Below, one piece after another: positions 1-8,614 of a stretch of DNA of 64,000 bases. How positions within the stretch are numbered: the stretch's first letter is position 1; each line of letters starts with the position of its first letter. Where the stretch lies: assembly GCA_902593735.1 (NCBI GenBank), contig CACJJL010000001.1:143388-207387 (forward strand), read 5' to 3'. The DNA comes from an uncultured SAR116 cluster alpha proteobacterium (GTDB lineage: Bacteria > Pseudomonadota > Alphaproteobacteria > Puniceispirillales > Marisalimonadaceae). Below the pieces are notes generated by a model. That model was given only the letters and a program-made list of their open reading frames with translations. It had not been told where the DNA came from and did no database searches. The position numbers were made by a program, and so were the translations under genes.

Positions 1-12
1 TTTTAGATTAAT

Positions 13-1497
13 TTAATCTTTTTGCTTAGTTATCCAAGAAAAAATCATAGGTCCACATAAACCTAAAAAGGCAAATACTAAAAACATAAGTGCAAGTGGT
101 TGAGTAAGTATCATCCACCACGCTCCATCAAACATTTTAAGAGAATGTTGTAAATTTGTTTCTACCATTTCTCCTAAAATGAGACCGACAGCAATTGGAG
201 CAACTGAAAAACCATGTCTTCTTGCAAAAAAACCAATAACACCGAAAATCAATGCTAACCAAACATCTAAAAGTTGTCCTTGAAAAGCATATGCACCAAT
301 CACTGATAAAGCAAAAACAATAGGCCACAAAATCTGTGTTGGAACTAGTGATACTCTAGCAAATAACTTAGCAGCATAAAGGCCCATCAACATAAACATT
401 ACATTTGCAACAAACATTGAACCGAAGATTTGATAAACTTTCTCTACTTGCTCAGTAAACAAATAAACACCAGGTCTCAACCCATGAACCATAAGTCCAA
501 CAAGTATTATTGCAGTTGTTCCACTACCCGGTATGCCTAGAACCATTGTTGGAACCATAGCTCCACCAGTTGCCGCATTGTTTGCAGCCTCCGCTCCAGC
601 GATACCTTCAATAGAACCTTTGCCAAATTCTTTCTTATTTTTTGACCATCTTCTTGCTTCTGAATAACCGATCATTGATGCAACAGTTGCACCTTCAGCT
701 GGTAAGACACCTATAAATGTTCCAATACCACAAGATCTAAGTATTGTTTTCCAAATCTTTTTATAATCCTCTAGGGTTGGAAGTTTTACAGCTTTCATAC
801 TCACTGTCTTAATGATCTTATCAACAGTTTTAGACTGAACTAAAAGTTCAGATATAGCAAAAAGACCAATAAATATTGGAACAAAGTGCAAACCTTCATA
901 CAATTCATAATTACCAAACATAAATCTCTCTATTCCGGTAACACGTTCAGCACCTATGGTTGAAAGCCAAACTCCAAATATTCCGCCAATAAGATTTTTA
1001 ACAGCACCACCCGCACTGATACTTGCTAGCATTGATAATCCAAAAACTGTTAAAGCAAAATATTCTGGTGATCTAAACTCGTAAGCAACCCTTGCCAATA
1101 ATGGAGCAGCAAAGCATAAAATTAGAACAGAAAATATCCCCCCAACTGTACTTGAAATTACCGCAATACCAAGAGCTCTACCTGCTTCACCTTTTTGCGC
1201 TAATGGATATCCATCAAAAGTAGTAGCTGCTGCTGCAGAAGTACCAGGAGTGTTGATCAAAATTGCCGTAATTGATCCTGCAAAAGTAGCAGAAACATAA
1301 ATAGTAGCTAGAACGGCAATAGCATGAACAGGATCCATAGTTAATGTAAATGGAAGAAGTAACGCAGCGCCAGTTGTTGCACCTAATCCCGGGAGAACAC
1401 CAATTATAACTCCTAATATTGTAGTTGCAAAAATCAATCCTAATAAATAGGGGTCAACTACAACTGATGCCATTGCAGATATTGCTTGTTCAAACAT
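13..1497 (-). CDS. tctA: Tripartite tricarboxylate transporter permease TctA
   Basis: This is the large inner-membrane subunit of a TctABC secondary transporter, which imports carboxylates delivered by a periplasmic binding protein. The 494-residue length fits TctA. The family signature GVLPGLGATTGAALLLPF lies at about residues 33-50 and NTPGTSAAAATTFDGYP at about 82-98. A second related GVLPAEGAT stretch in the middle reflects the family's two-fold internal repeat, and most of the rest is hydrophobic (roughly ten or more membrane segments). It is last in the minus-strand order tctC-tctB-tctA, 11 bases after tctB. The actual carboxylate cannot be read from sequence, since TctC proteins vary widely in ligand. 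Confidence 0.95.
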   Translation of the reverse strand: MFEQAISAMASVVVDPYLLGLIFATTILGVIIGVLPGLGATTGAALLLPFTLTMDPVHAIAVLATIYVSATFAGSITAILINTPGTSAAAATTFDGYPLAQKGEAGRALGIAVISSTVGGIFSVLILCFAAPLLARVAYEFRSPEYFALTVFGLSMLASISAGGAVKNLIGGIFGVWLSTIGAERVTGIERFMFGNYELYEGLHFVPIFIGLFAISELLVQSKTVDKIIKTVSMKAVKLPTLEDYKKIWKTILRSCGIGTFIGVLPAEGATVASMIGYSEARRWSKNKKEFGKGSIEGIAGAEAANNAATGGAMVPTMVLGIPGSGTTAIILVGLMVHGLRPGVYLFTEQVEKVYQIFGSMFVANVMFMLMGLYAAKLFARVSLVPTQILWPIVFALSVIGAYAFQGQLLDVWLALIFGVIGFFARRHGFSVAPIAVGLILGEMVETNLQHSLKMFDGAWWMILTQPLALMFLVFAFLGLCGPMIFSWITKQKD

Positions 1498-1508
1498 AGA
1501 TATCTTTC

Positions 1509-1967
1509 CTAACCATAGTATAAATTCATTAATATACCTCTTGGAAATCTGATTTTTAAAACATAATCAAATAATAAAAAAACCAACCCAGGAGTTATTG
1601 TGGCAGTCAAAAAAGCAACCCAAATCCTTCTCTCACCCCATAAAATACTCATTAAAAAAATTACAATAAAAATTCCAATAAACATATCTGTATAAACAGT
1701 TAACAAATAAAATAGGAGAAATAAAAACATACTTCCCCAAGTATGATATTTCTCTAATGCTATAGGCTTTGGATTATTTTTATAAAATTGAAAAGTCAAA
1801 ATTCCGATTAAAATCAGTTTCAAAATCATCAAAAAAATCGGAAACGATCTAGCCTGCATACTATCACCAACAATCATTTCAGGTGATGTATCAAGCTGTA
1901 AGGCAATTGCAATTACTGCAAGCGAAAAAATGGATAGTATTAATGGAATTAAATAGATATTTTTCAT
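1509..1967 (-). CDS. tctB: Tripartite tricarboxylate transporter small subunit TctB
   Basis: This is the small membrane subunit that partners TctA. At 152 residues with about four hydrophobic segments (near residues 5-25, 40-60, 78-98 and 115-140) it has the usual TctB size and topology. TctB sequences are poorly conserved, so the call rests mainly on topology and on its place between the binding protein and TctA genes. A hairpin sits just upstream of its start, between it and tctC, and may lower its expression relative to tctC. Confidence 0.88.
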   Translation of the reverse strand: MKNIYLIPLILSIFSLAVIAIALQLDTSPEMIVGDSMQARSFPIFLMILKLILIGILTFQFYKNNPKPIALEKYHTWGSMFLFLLFYLLTVYTDMFIGIFIVIFLMSILWGERRIWVAFLTATITPGLVFLLFDYVLKIRFPRGILMNLYYG

Positions 1968-1976
1968 AGTTTTTAT

Positions 1977-2006
1977 TAAAGACCCCTCTTGTTTGAGAGG
2001 TCTTTA
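1977..2006 (-). promoter_or_regulatory. Hairpin between tctC and tctB
   Basis: An imperfect inverted repeat (TAAAGACC and TCT arms pairing with AGAGGTCTTTA, two-C bulge, short loop) fills most of the 55-base gap between tctC and tctB. On the minus-strand transcript it is not followed by a U-run, so it looks more like an RNA-stabilising or attenuating hairpin than a full terminator. Such an element would favour excess binding protein over permease. Confidence 0.55.
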
Positions 2007-2022
2007 TCTTCTTTTACTATTT

Positions 2023-3000
2023 TTATTTTAATAAGCCCATTTCTTTTAAGGCAGGACCAAACTCACCCACCATAAATGAAATTTGCTTACCCCAAGGACC
2101 GGATGGCTGAGGAGATGTACTATCTAATCCTGAGTTAGCTAGGTAAGCCTGATACATTGAATGTTTCATAGCTTTTTGAATACCTTTTTCCATTTCAGCA
2201 ACTCTAGCCTTATCTACACCAGCATGTGTCACAAAACCTCTAGTTGTAGATAAAACAAGGTCAATCCCCAATTCTTTAGCTGTCTTAGCTTTTGGAATTG
2301 GAGCCATTCCGTTTTCTGCCAGAATAACAAGTGGACAAATATCTCCAGCTTCAACAGGTGCTGCAGCTTCTGATAAGTTTAATGTTCCTACATCAACTTC
2401 ACCAGCAACCAGTCTTGTAGCTAATTCTCCACCACCTTTATAAGGAATGTATTTTGGCATTTTTTGCCCAAGTCTCTTAGCCCACAAAAAGACAGTTATA
2501 TGGTCAATAGTACCAGTGTGTGTGCCACCAAAAGTAATTTTATCGCCTTTTTTCATACCAGCAACAAAATCTTCAGGTGTCTTATAAGGACTTTTCTTAC
2601 AATTAACCATTAAAATTTGTGGATCATTAGTACCTCTTGAAATTGGTGCCATGTCCTCAACTTTTAACTTTGTTTTACCCATTGCCATTGTAATTGCATG
2701 ACCAACAGTAAATGTTAAAATAGTGTTGCCATCCGCAGGTCTTGTCATAAAGTAATTCATTGCAGCAGCACCACCGCCACCTCTTTTATTAACAACAACC
2801 ATATCTTGCTTAAGAGTTCTTCTTGAACGAAGCATCATCATTCTTGAGTTGACGTCGGTTCCACCGCCCGCTCCTGCATGAGTAATAACTTCAATCGCAG
2901 GCTTTTTTGAAGCAAAAGTAGGACTAGTAGTGAAAGCAATAGCTGATACTATAGCAGCCAGACCAGTTCCAACTTTGAAAAGTGTTTTAGATTTAATCAT
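2023..3000 (-). CDS. tctC: Tripartite tricarboxylate transporter substrate-binding protein TctC
   Basis: This is a periplasmic solute-binding protein of the TctC/Bug family. Residues 1-30 form a signal peptide (Lys-rich start, hydrophobic core, small residues near TFASKK). The mature start carries the family pattern around HAGAGGGTDVNSRMM, and the 325-residue length is typical. A strong Shine-Dalgarno (GGAGG in the minus strand) precedes the ATG. It is first in the tctCBA operon, preceded by a leader with several small hairpins and followed by the tctC/tctB hairpin. The ligand is unknown; family members bind citrate, tartrate, terephthalate and other acids. Confidence 0.93.
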   Translation of the reverse strand: MIKSKTLFKVGTGLAAIVSAIAFTTSPTFASKKPAIEVITHAGAGGGTDVNSRMMMLRSRRTLKQDMVVVNKRGGGGAAAMNYFMTRPADGNTILTFTVGHAITMAMGKTKLKVEDMAPISRGTNDPQILMVNCKKSPYKTPEDFVAGMKKGDKITFGGTHTGTIDHITVFLWAKRLGQKMPKYIPYKGGGELATRLVAGEVDVGTLNLSEAAAPVEAGDICPLVILAENGMAPIPKAKTAKELGIDLVLSTTRGFVTHAGVDKARVAEMEKGIQKAMKHSMYQAYLANSGLDSTSPQPSGPWGKQISFMVGEFGPALKEMGLLK

Positions 3001-3023
3001 TTATTTTCCTCCGTAATGATTAC

Positions 3024-3085
3024 CCAGCTAATGCTGGTTTGAAATACCATTAAAAATAGTATTGTCTTGAGTAACTTAATACTCA
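3024..3085 (-). promoter_or_regulatory. Hairpin-rich leader of tctC
   Basis: Three short inverted repeats lie in a row upstream of the tctC ribosome binding site: CCAGC/GCTGG (3024-3028 with 3033-3037), AATAC/GTATT (3043-3047 with 3059-3063) and TGAGTA/TACTCA (3068-3073 with 3080-3085). A structured 5' leader is possible. It matches no riboswitch class I recognise. Confidence 0.3.
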
Positions 3086-3221
3086 TCCCCATTCAACATT
3101 ATAGCAACTTAGAAATTTCAAATTACTTACTAAATGAATAGTTTGATTATTACGAATTAAAATTACGAGTCAAGCACTACAAGAGTTAAATAATGAATTT
3201 GTTAATAGATAAATTATTAAT

Positions 3222-3389
3222 TTAGTTATTAGGTTTATCTTGAAAATTTGATATCATATTATTTCTATACAACTCAATAATTTCTGTTCTTGTAGGATCA
3301 GAGTTTTCTTTTTTTATAAAAATTTTATTAATTTCTGGTGTAAACGTAGATAGTTGAAAAATTACAGAGAGTATTGATAATGGTTCCAA
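3222..3389 (-). CDS. Small unknown protein (55 aa, TTG start)
   Basis: This is an unbroken 55-residue reading frame in otherwise empty DNA upstream of coq7. It starts at TTG preceded by AAGGAG at good spacing and ends at TAA. The peptide begins MEPLSILSVIF and ends with a charged region (NSDPTRTEIIELYRNN), so it looks protein-like rather than random. I recognise no family. Its neighbours are tctC (same strand, downstream) and coq7 (divergent). A chance open frame of this length is unlikely in DNA this AT-rich but not excluded. Confidence 0.45.
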   Translation of the reverse strand: MEPLSILSVIFQLSTFTPEINKIFIKKENSDPTRTEIIELYRNNMISNFQDKPNN

Positions 3390-3543
3390 AATTAGCTCCT
3401 TATAATTACATAAACTTGCAATTGATGTGCCATAAAAACTCTAAGATAAAGCAAATTGCTGAAAATATAATTTTTTATGTATTGAAAATTTAAAAATTAA
3501 TTTTACATATTTAAATAAATATATAATTCTAAAATCGCTTCTT

Positions 3544-4107
3544 ATGTCTAAACATAACATCATAAATAAGTATAACGCTGCTAATATTAATGTTCCTGAA
3601 TGCATGTTAAATTGGATGAGATCAAATCATGCTGGAGAAACAGGTGCAGTTTGGATTTATATGGGTGCCAAATGTATTTTTTGGAATAAAAACATTCAGT
3701 ATATGACCAAACAACATTATGAAACTGAAAAGAATCACCTAATTATTATGAGCCATATCTTACCAAAAAATTACCATAGTAAACTTTTAATTTTATGGAG
3801 AATATTAGGATTTGGTTTAGGATTTTTTTCTGCATTATTGGGGTATAGGTTTTTTTGCGTAACAATCCAATCAGTTGAAACTTTTGTTGAGGAGCATTAC
3901 CAGGAACAGATAGATTTTTTGTATAAAAATGCTATATCTTTTAAACTTCTTAGAGTGTTAGAAAAGTGTTGTGATGAAGAAGTGGAACATCAAATTGATG
4001 CAAAATTGCATAAGGGAAATGTTAAGAATTATAGTTTTGTGAGATTTTGGTCAAATTTAATTGGATCTGGATCTAGTTTTGCAGTAAACATCTCAAAACA
4101 ATATTAA
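3544..4107 (+). CDS. coq7: Coq7-type demethoxyubiquinone hydroxylase
   Basis: Diiron monooxygenase of the Coq7/Cat5 family, which hydroxylates the ring of demethoxyubiquinol late in ubiquinone synthesis at the inner membrane. The four-helix iron-binding motifs are visible: NHAGE with Glu32, ETEKNH with Glu62 and His65, VEEHY in the middle, and EEVEH near residue 150. A hydrophobic hairpin around residues 90-110 fits membrane attachment. At 187 residues it has the usual bacterial length. It leads a short plus-strand group with the DCC-family gene 11 bases downstream. Other quinone-related genes (coq9, ABC1/UbiB type) lie elsewhere in the window. Confidence 0.93.
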   Translation: MSKHNIINKYNAANINVPECMLNWMRSNHAGETGAVWIYMGAKCIFWNKNIQYMTKQHYETEKNHLIIMSHILPKNYHSKLLILWRILGFGLGFFSALLGYRFFCVTIQSVETFVEEHYQEQIDFLYKNAISFKLLRVLEKCCDEEVEHQIDAKLHKGNVKNYSFVRFWSNLIGSGSSFAVNISKQY

Positions 4108-4118
4108 GGTATATATTT

Positions 4119-4496
4119 ATGAAATTAATTAAAGTGTTTTATGATGGGAAGTGCGGATTATGTAGTAAAGAAATTAATTATTATAAAAGAATAGCCCCCA
4201 AAAATATTTTTGAGTGGCATGATATAGCTTCAAACCCCAAAATACTGAGAGAGATTAACGTTTCTCAATACGACGCATTGATGTATTTACATGCAACAGA
4301 CCAAAAATCCAATCTAAAAATTGGTGTAGATGCCTTCATTCTAATATGGGGACAACTTAAGTGCTGGAAAATTTTATCTATTTTGGTAAAAATTCCTATC
4401 ATTTACTCAATTGCTAGAATCACATATAAATTATTTGCAAATTATAGATTTAAAAAACTTACACATTGTCAAATGGCTAGTCAGAAGGTTATCTAG
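4119..4496 (+). CDS. DCC-family (DUF393) thiol-disulfide protein
   Basis: A small thioredoxin-like protein of the DUF393 family. The defining N-terminal motif VFYDGKCGLCSKE gives Cys12-x-x-Cys15 right after the first strand, and the C-terminal part contains a cysteine and an aromatic/basic helix as in relatives. Its 125-residue length is typical. The physiological partner is unknown. It lies between coq7 and a small unknown gene and is probably co-transcribed with them. Confidence 0.88.
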   Translation: MKLIKVFYDGKCGLCSKEINYYKRIAPKNIFEWHDIASNPKILREINVSQYDALMYLHATDQKSNLKIGVDAFILIWGQLKCWKILSILVKIPIIYSIARITYKLFANYRFKKLTHCQMASQKVI

Positions 4497-4501
4497 TATA
4501 A

Positions 4502-4693
4502 ATGCTTAAATGGGTCAAAAATTTAAAATCAAAAAATATTAGTGTTTCTGTTAAAAAAGAAACCCGATTAGAGCAGATGAAAAAAAATCCTTATAAAAGA
4601 GTTGATAGTGAAAATATGACAGATATTGAAAAAATGGATCAAGGCTTTAATGGAAAAACTTTCACTATTAATGGTATTGAAATAGATTTTTAA
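4502..4693 (+). CDS. Small unknown protein (63 aa)
   Basis: A basic 63-residue protein with a Lys-rich N-terminal half and a C-terminal segment ending in FTINGIEIDF. An AGAAGG ribosome-binding-like sequence sits upstream of the ATG and the gene begins 5 bases after the DCC-family gene, which supports translation. No membrane segment or signal peptide is seen. I do not recognise the family. Confidence 0.6.
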   Translation: MLKWVKNLKSKNISVSVKKETRLEQMKKNPYKRVDSENMTDIEKMDQGFNGKTFTINGIEIDF

Positions 4694-4718
4694 CCGTATC
4701 AACAAAAAATTTTATACT

Positions 4719-4745
4719 TTGCCTTTACGTAAATTGTTATATACT
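4719..4745 (+). promoter_or_regulatory. livK: Possible promoter of livKHMGF
   Basis: TTGCCT and TATACT separated by 15 bases lie about 40 bases before the livK start, in the gap after the small unknown gene. The spacing is short and the -35 match partial, so this is only a candidate. A GGGGA sequence close to the ATG serves as ribosome binding site. Confidence 0.3.
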
Positions 4746-4782
4746 CCTGATTCTTATTTAAAGGATTATTAGGGGATTAGAC

Positions 4783-5919
4783 ATGAAAAAGTTTACTACA
4801 ACATTGGCGGCTCTGTTGATATTGGGGTCCACATCATCATTTGCAGACGGTCATAAGGTAAAAGTTGGTATGATAACCACATTATCAGGTGGTGGTTCAG
4901 GTTTAGGCATTGATGTAAGAGATGGCTTTATGCTGGCTGTAAAAGGTAATAAAAATATATCCGTAATTACTAAAGATGATCAGCGCAAACCTGACATTGC
5001 AGTTCAGTTGGCTGATAAAATGATACAATCTGATAAAGTAGATGTGTTAACAGGTATAATTTGGTCAAATTTAGCAATGGCTGTTGTGCCTGCAACTGTA
5101 AATCAAGGTAAATTTTACTTGTCACCAAATGCAGGTCCATCAAAATTAGCTGGTAAAGGATGTCATAAGAATTATTTTAACGTTGCCTGGCAAAATGATA
5201 ATTTACATGAAGCAGCAGGAGGTTATGCTAACTCTGCTGGATTTAAAAATTCATTTATACTAGCTCCAAACTATCCTGCTGGTAAGGATGCATTAACTGG
5301 TTATAAAAGATATTTTAAAGGAAGCTTAGCTGGTGAAATTTATACAAAACTAGGTCAAAAAGATTATGCAGCAGAAATTGCACAAATAAGAGCATCAGGC
5401 GCTGATAGTGTATTCTTTTTTCTACCAGGTGGAATGGGCATTGGATTTATGAAACAATTCTCACAATCTGGAATAAAACTTCCAGTAGTTGGCCCAGCTT
5501 TTTCATTTGATCAAGGTATTCTTAAAGCTGTGGGTGATGCAGCACTTGGTGTTAAAAACACTTCTCAGTGGTCAAAAGATATTGTCAATGATGCAAATAA
5601 AAAATTTGTTAAAGATTTTGAATCTGAATACGGAAGACTACCATCCTTATATGCATCTCAAGGTTATGATACTGGTAAGCTTTTAATTTCGGCAATGTCA
5701 AAAGCTAAAGTTAAAGATAAGGATAAATTTAGAGATGCTCTCAGAAAAGCTGATTTTTCGTCAACAAGAGGTAAATTTAGTTTTGATAAAAATCATCATC
5801 CTATTCAGGATATTTACGTTCGTGAAGTAATTAAGGAAGGTAAAATTCTTACTAACAAGATTGTTTCAGTTGGATTAAAGGATCATTCAAACGCTTATGT
5901 TTCTGAGTGTAAAATGTAA
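4783..5919 (+). CDS. livK: ABC transporter substrate-binding protein, branched-chain amino acid (LivK) type
   Basis: Periplasmic binding protein of the leucine-binding type I fold. A signal peptide spans about residues 1-21 (FTTTLAALLILGSTSSFA, cleavage near ADG). The mature protein starts VKVGMITTLSGGGSGLGID, typical of family members that bind amide or amino acid ligands. The 378-residue length is usual. It is followed by a strong hairpin and then by the two permeases and two ATPases. Ligand class is not certain, because the family also includes urea, amide and aromatic acid binders. The leucine catabolic operon nearby makes a branched-chain substrate attractive. Confidence 0.9.
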   Translation: MKKFTTTLAALLILGSTSSFADGHKVKVGMITTLSGGGSGLGIDVRDGFMLAVKGNKNISVITKDDQRKPDIAVQLADKMIQSDKVDVLTGIIWSNLAMAVVPATVNQGKFYLSPNAGPSKLAGKGCHKNYFNVAWQNDNLHEAAGGYANSAGFKNSFILAPNYPAGKDALTGYKRYFKGSLAGEIYTKLGQKDYAAEIAQIRASGADSVFFFLPGGMGIGFMKQFSQSGIKLPVVGPAFSFDQGILKAVGDAALGVKNTSQWSKDIVNDANKKFVKDFESEYGRLPSLYASQGYDTGKLLISAMSKAKVKDKDKFRDALRKADFSSTRGKFSFDKNHHPIQDIYVREVIKEGKILTNKIVSVGLKDHSNAYVSECKM

Positions 5920-5927
5920 AAATTTAA

Positions 5928-5956
5928 TAGGTGATTTCTAATTTAGAAATCACCTA
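5928..5956 (+). terminator. Hairpin after livK (attenuator or partial terminator)
   Basis: A perfect 12-base stem (TAGGTGATTTCT with AGAAATCACCTA) and 5-base loop lie between livK and livH and are followed by a T-rich run (ATTCTTAATTTTTT). It probably stops or trims part of the transcription so that the binding protein is made in excess over the membrane and ATPase subunits. Confidence 0.75.
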
Positions 5957-5972
5957 ATTCTTAATTTTTTAA

Positions 5973-6890
5973 ATGACATCTATACTATTTTTTGAACAAT
6001 TACTAAACGGCATACAATTTGGAACTATGTTGTTTCTTATGTCTGCTGGACTAACTCTTATTTTTGGAGTAATGGGTCTAATTAATTTGGCTCATGGATC
6101 TTTTTATATGATTGGAGCTTTTAGTGCTGCTTTGATAGCAAGTCTTACGGGCTCTTTTTGGCTTGCATTATTGGCAAGTTTGTCAGGTGCTGCGATTGCA
6201 GGAGTATTGATTGAAATTTTTATCATTAGACGTCTATATAGAAGAGACCATTTAGATCAAGTTTTAGCAACATTTGCATTAATATTGTTGTTATCTGAAG
6301 GTGTTAGATGGTGTTTTGGAGCTTTTCCCTTATATTTAGATATTCCAGAAAATCTTAATGGTACTTTACCGATTTTAGATGATATAATTTACTCCAAATA
6401 TCGATTATTTATAATATTTATGGGTCTTTTGATAGCCGCTGGGCTATACATTCTCATAACAAAAACACGTTTAGGTGTTCGAATAAGAGCAGGTCAAAAT
6501 GATCGCCAAATGATATCAGCACTTGGTATTGATATATCAAAACTTTATACGATTGTATTTGCATTGGGTGCTTCTTTAGCTGGTTTGGCTGGAGCGATGA
6601 TAGGAGCCATTCAATCAGTTGAAGTTGGAATGGGTGAGCCTATTTTAATTTTAGCGTTTGTAGTAATAGTAATTGGAGGAATTGGTTCAATAAAAGGGGC
6701 ATTAATTGGATCTATTTTAGTAGGTGTAACTGACACAATTGGTAGAATTTTTTTACCAGAATTTCTAAAAGTTTTTATGGAGCCAGCTAGTGCAACCTCT
6801 GTTGGTTCCTCAATAGGTTCAATGTTAATATATATATTAATGGCTTTAATACTTATAATAAAGCCATCTGGATTATTTGGAAAAACTTAA
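5973..6890 (+). CDS. livH: Branched-chain amino acid ABC transporter permease LivH type
   Basis: Inner-membrane permease of the HAAT family. The 305-residue protein is hydrophobic with about eight segments. It carries the LivH opening pattern (GIQFGTMLFLMSAGLTLIFG then INLAHGSFYMIGAF) and the C-terminal cytoplasmic loop with ALGIDISKLYTIVFALG that contacts the ATPases. It follows the livK hairpin and abuts livM. Confidence 0.93.
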   Translation: MTSILFFEQLLNGIQFGTMLFLMSAGLTLIFGVMGLINLAHGSFYMIGAFSAALIASLTGSFWLALLASLSGAAIAGVLIEIFIIRRLYRRDHLDQVLATFALILLLSEGVRWCFGAFPLYLDIPENLNGTLPILDDIIYSKYRLFIIFMGLLIAAGLYILITKTRLGVRIRAGQNDRQMISALGIDISKLYTIVFALGASLAGLAGAMIGAIQSVEVGMGEPILILAFVVIVIGGIGSIKGALIGSILVGVTDTIGRIFLPEFLKVFMEPASATSVGSSIGSMLIYILMALILIIKPSGLFGKT

Positions 6891-6891
6891 A

Positions 6892-7875
6892 ATGATTATT
6901 GAAAAAGTTTTTAATAAATGGATTTTGCTTTTTCTTTTTACAATTCCAGTTTTTGGGTTTGTTTTTGAAGAGCCTTATTACATAACTTTAACAACAAAAG
7001 TTGTAATTCTTGGTATAGCCGGTATAGGATTAAATTTAGCACTTGGTTATTGTGGCTTAATTTCTTTTGGTCATGCCGCTTTTTTTGGATTAGGTGGTTA
7101 TGTAACAGGAATACTATCTTTTCATGCTTTGAACTCAGAATTAATGTTTAGTTGGCCTTTTGTCTCTTCTGGTAGTTCTGATATGTTAGTAATTTGGCCA
7201 ATAGTAATATTGTCAAGTGCATTTTTAGCTCTAATTATTGGTTTATTATCACTGAGAACTACAGGTGTTTACTTTATAATGATTACCCTTGCATTTGCTC
7301 AAATGTTATACTTTTTTGCAATTAGCTGGCCAAACTATGGAGGTGAAGATGGGTTATCTATATATATGAGAAATTCGTTACCAATAATTAACACAATGGA
7401 CCCATTGACCTTTTATTTTATATGTCTTTTTTGGTTGTTAGTAGTAATTTTTATTTCTGCTAAACTAATAAATTCTTCTTTTGGTATGGCATTTCAGGCT
7501 ATTAAGCAAAATGAAGAGAGAGTAAAATCTGTTGGTATTGAAACTTTTAAAGTTAAGTTACTAGTTTTTGTTATTTCAGGAACAATTACTGGATTAGCGG
7601 GGTCCTTATATACTGACTTAAACAGGTTCATAAGTCCTTCTGTTCTTAATTGGCAGATGTCTGGAGAAATAATGATATTTGTAATTCTTGGAGGAATTGC
7701 AAGGCTCTATGGGCCTATTGTTGGCGCAGCTTTCTTTATTGTTATAGAACAAACGTTAGGAGGTTATACAGAAAATTGGCAGTTTTGGTTGGGATTAATT
7801 CTTATTTTAGAAATATTATATGTACGCACAGGTATTTTAAGTTTGTTTGAAAAAAAATTTAAATATGAAAAATAA
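6892..7875 (+). CDS. livM: Branched-chain amino acid ABC transporter permease LivM type
   Basis: Second permease of the Liv system. It has the LivM signature LGYCGLISFGHAAFFGLGGY near residues 50-70 and the EAA-like loop FQAIKQNEERVKSVGI. I place the start at the ATG one base after the livH stop. A TTG five codons upstream, inside livH, is also open. About 327 residues, normal for the family. Its 3' end overlaps livG. Confidence 0.93.
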   Translation: MIIEKVFNKWILLFLFTIPVFGFVFEEPYYITLTTKVVILGIAGIGLNLALGYCGLISFGHAAFFGLGGYVTGILSFHALNSELMFSWPFVSSGSSDMLVIWPIVILSSAFLALIIGLLSLRTTGVYFIMITLAFAQMLYFFAISWPNYGGEDGLSIYMRNSLPIINTMDPLTFYFICLFWLLVVIFISAKLINSSFGMAFQAIKQNEERVKSVGIETFKVKLLVFVISGTITGLAGSLYTDLNRFISPSVLNWQMSGEIMIFVILGGIARLYGPIVGAAFFIVIEQTLGGYTENWQFWLGLILILEILYVRTGILSLFEKKFKYEK

Positions 7876-8614
7876 AATCTTAAATATTAAAAACTTATCA
7901 AAATCATATGGCGCTTTTAAAGTTACCGATGAAATTACAATAGACCTTCATTTTGACGAAATACATGCTTTAATTGGACCTAATGGAGCAGGAAAATCAA
8001 CATTAATTAAGCAAATAGTTGGAAGCGTAAAACATGATATAGGTTCGATTATCTTGGATCAAGAAGACATAACTGATTTAACTGATGTTGAAAGAGCTAA
8101 AATTGGAATTTCAAGAACATTCCAAGTTTCTTCTATTATTCCTCAGTTTAGCGCAATAGATAACATAGTTTTATCTCTATTAGACAAATCAAGTAAAACA
8201 TTTCAATTGTTCAAAAGTATAAAGAATAACAAAGATTTGTATTCAAATGCCAAAAAAATTCTTAAGGAAATTGAACTATCTGAAAAAAGTGACATTTCAG
8301 CATCCGACTTAAGCCACGGTGATAGAAGAAAACTAGAAGTTGGTTTAGCTTTAGCTATGGATCCAAAAGTTTTTTTATTTGATGAGCCAATGGCTGGCTT
8401 GGATGAAAGTGGTACAAAGATGATGATTAATTTATTCAAAAAAATAAAGACTAACTCGCCAATTTTATTAATTGAACATGATATGGACGCTGTTTTTGCA
8501 TTAGCTGATAGGGTTTCAGTAATAAATTATGGGAAGATAGTTGCTACAGGTACTGTAGATGAGATAAGAAAAAATGAATTAGTGAGAGATGTTTATTTAG
8601 GCTATGAGATCTAA
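7865..8614 (+). CDS. livG: Branched-chain amino acid ABC transporter ATP-binding protein LivG type
   Basis: ATPase subunit with Walker A GPNGAGKST near residue 40, an ABC signature region (DLSHGDRRKLEVGLAL, a LivG-like variant of LSGGQ), Walker B VFLFDEPMAGLD and the switch His in LIEHDMD. I choose the ATG at 7865, overlapping the livM end by 11 bases, rather than the TTG 18 bases upstream. Its stop overlaps the livF start (TAATG). Confidence 0.93.
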   Translation: MKNKILNIKNLSKSYGAFKVTDEITIDLHFDEIHALIGPNGAGKSTLIKQIVGSVKHDIGSIILDQEDITDLTDVERAKIGISRTFQVSSIIPQFSAIDNIVLSLLDKSSKTFQLFKSIKNNKDLYSNAKKILKEIELSEKSDISASDLSHGDRRKLEVGLALAMDPKVFLFDEPMAGLDESGTKMMINLFKKIKTNSPILLIEHDMDAVFALADRVSVINYGKIVATGTVDEIRKNELVRDVYLGYEI

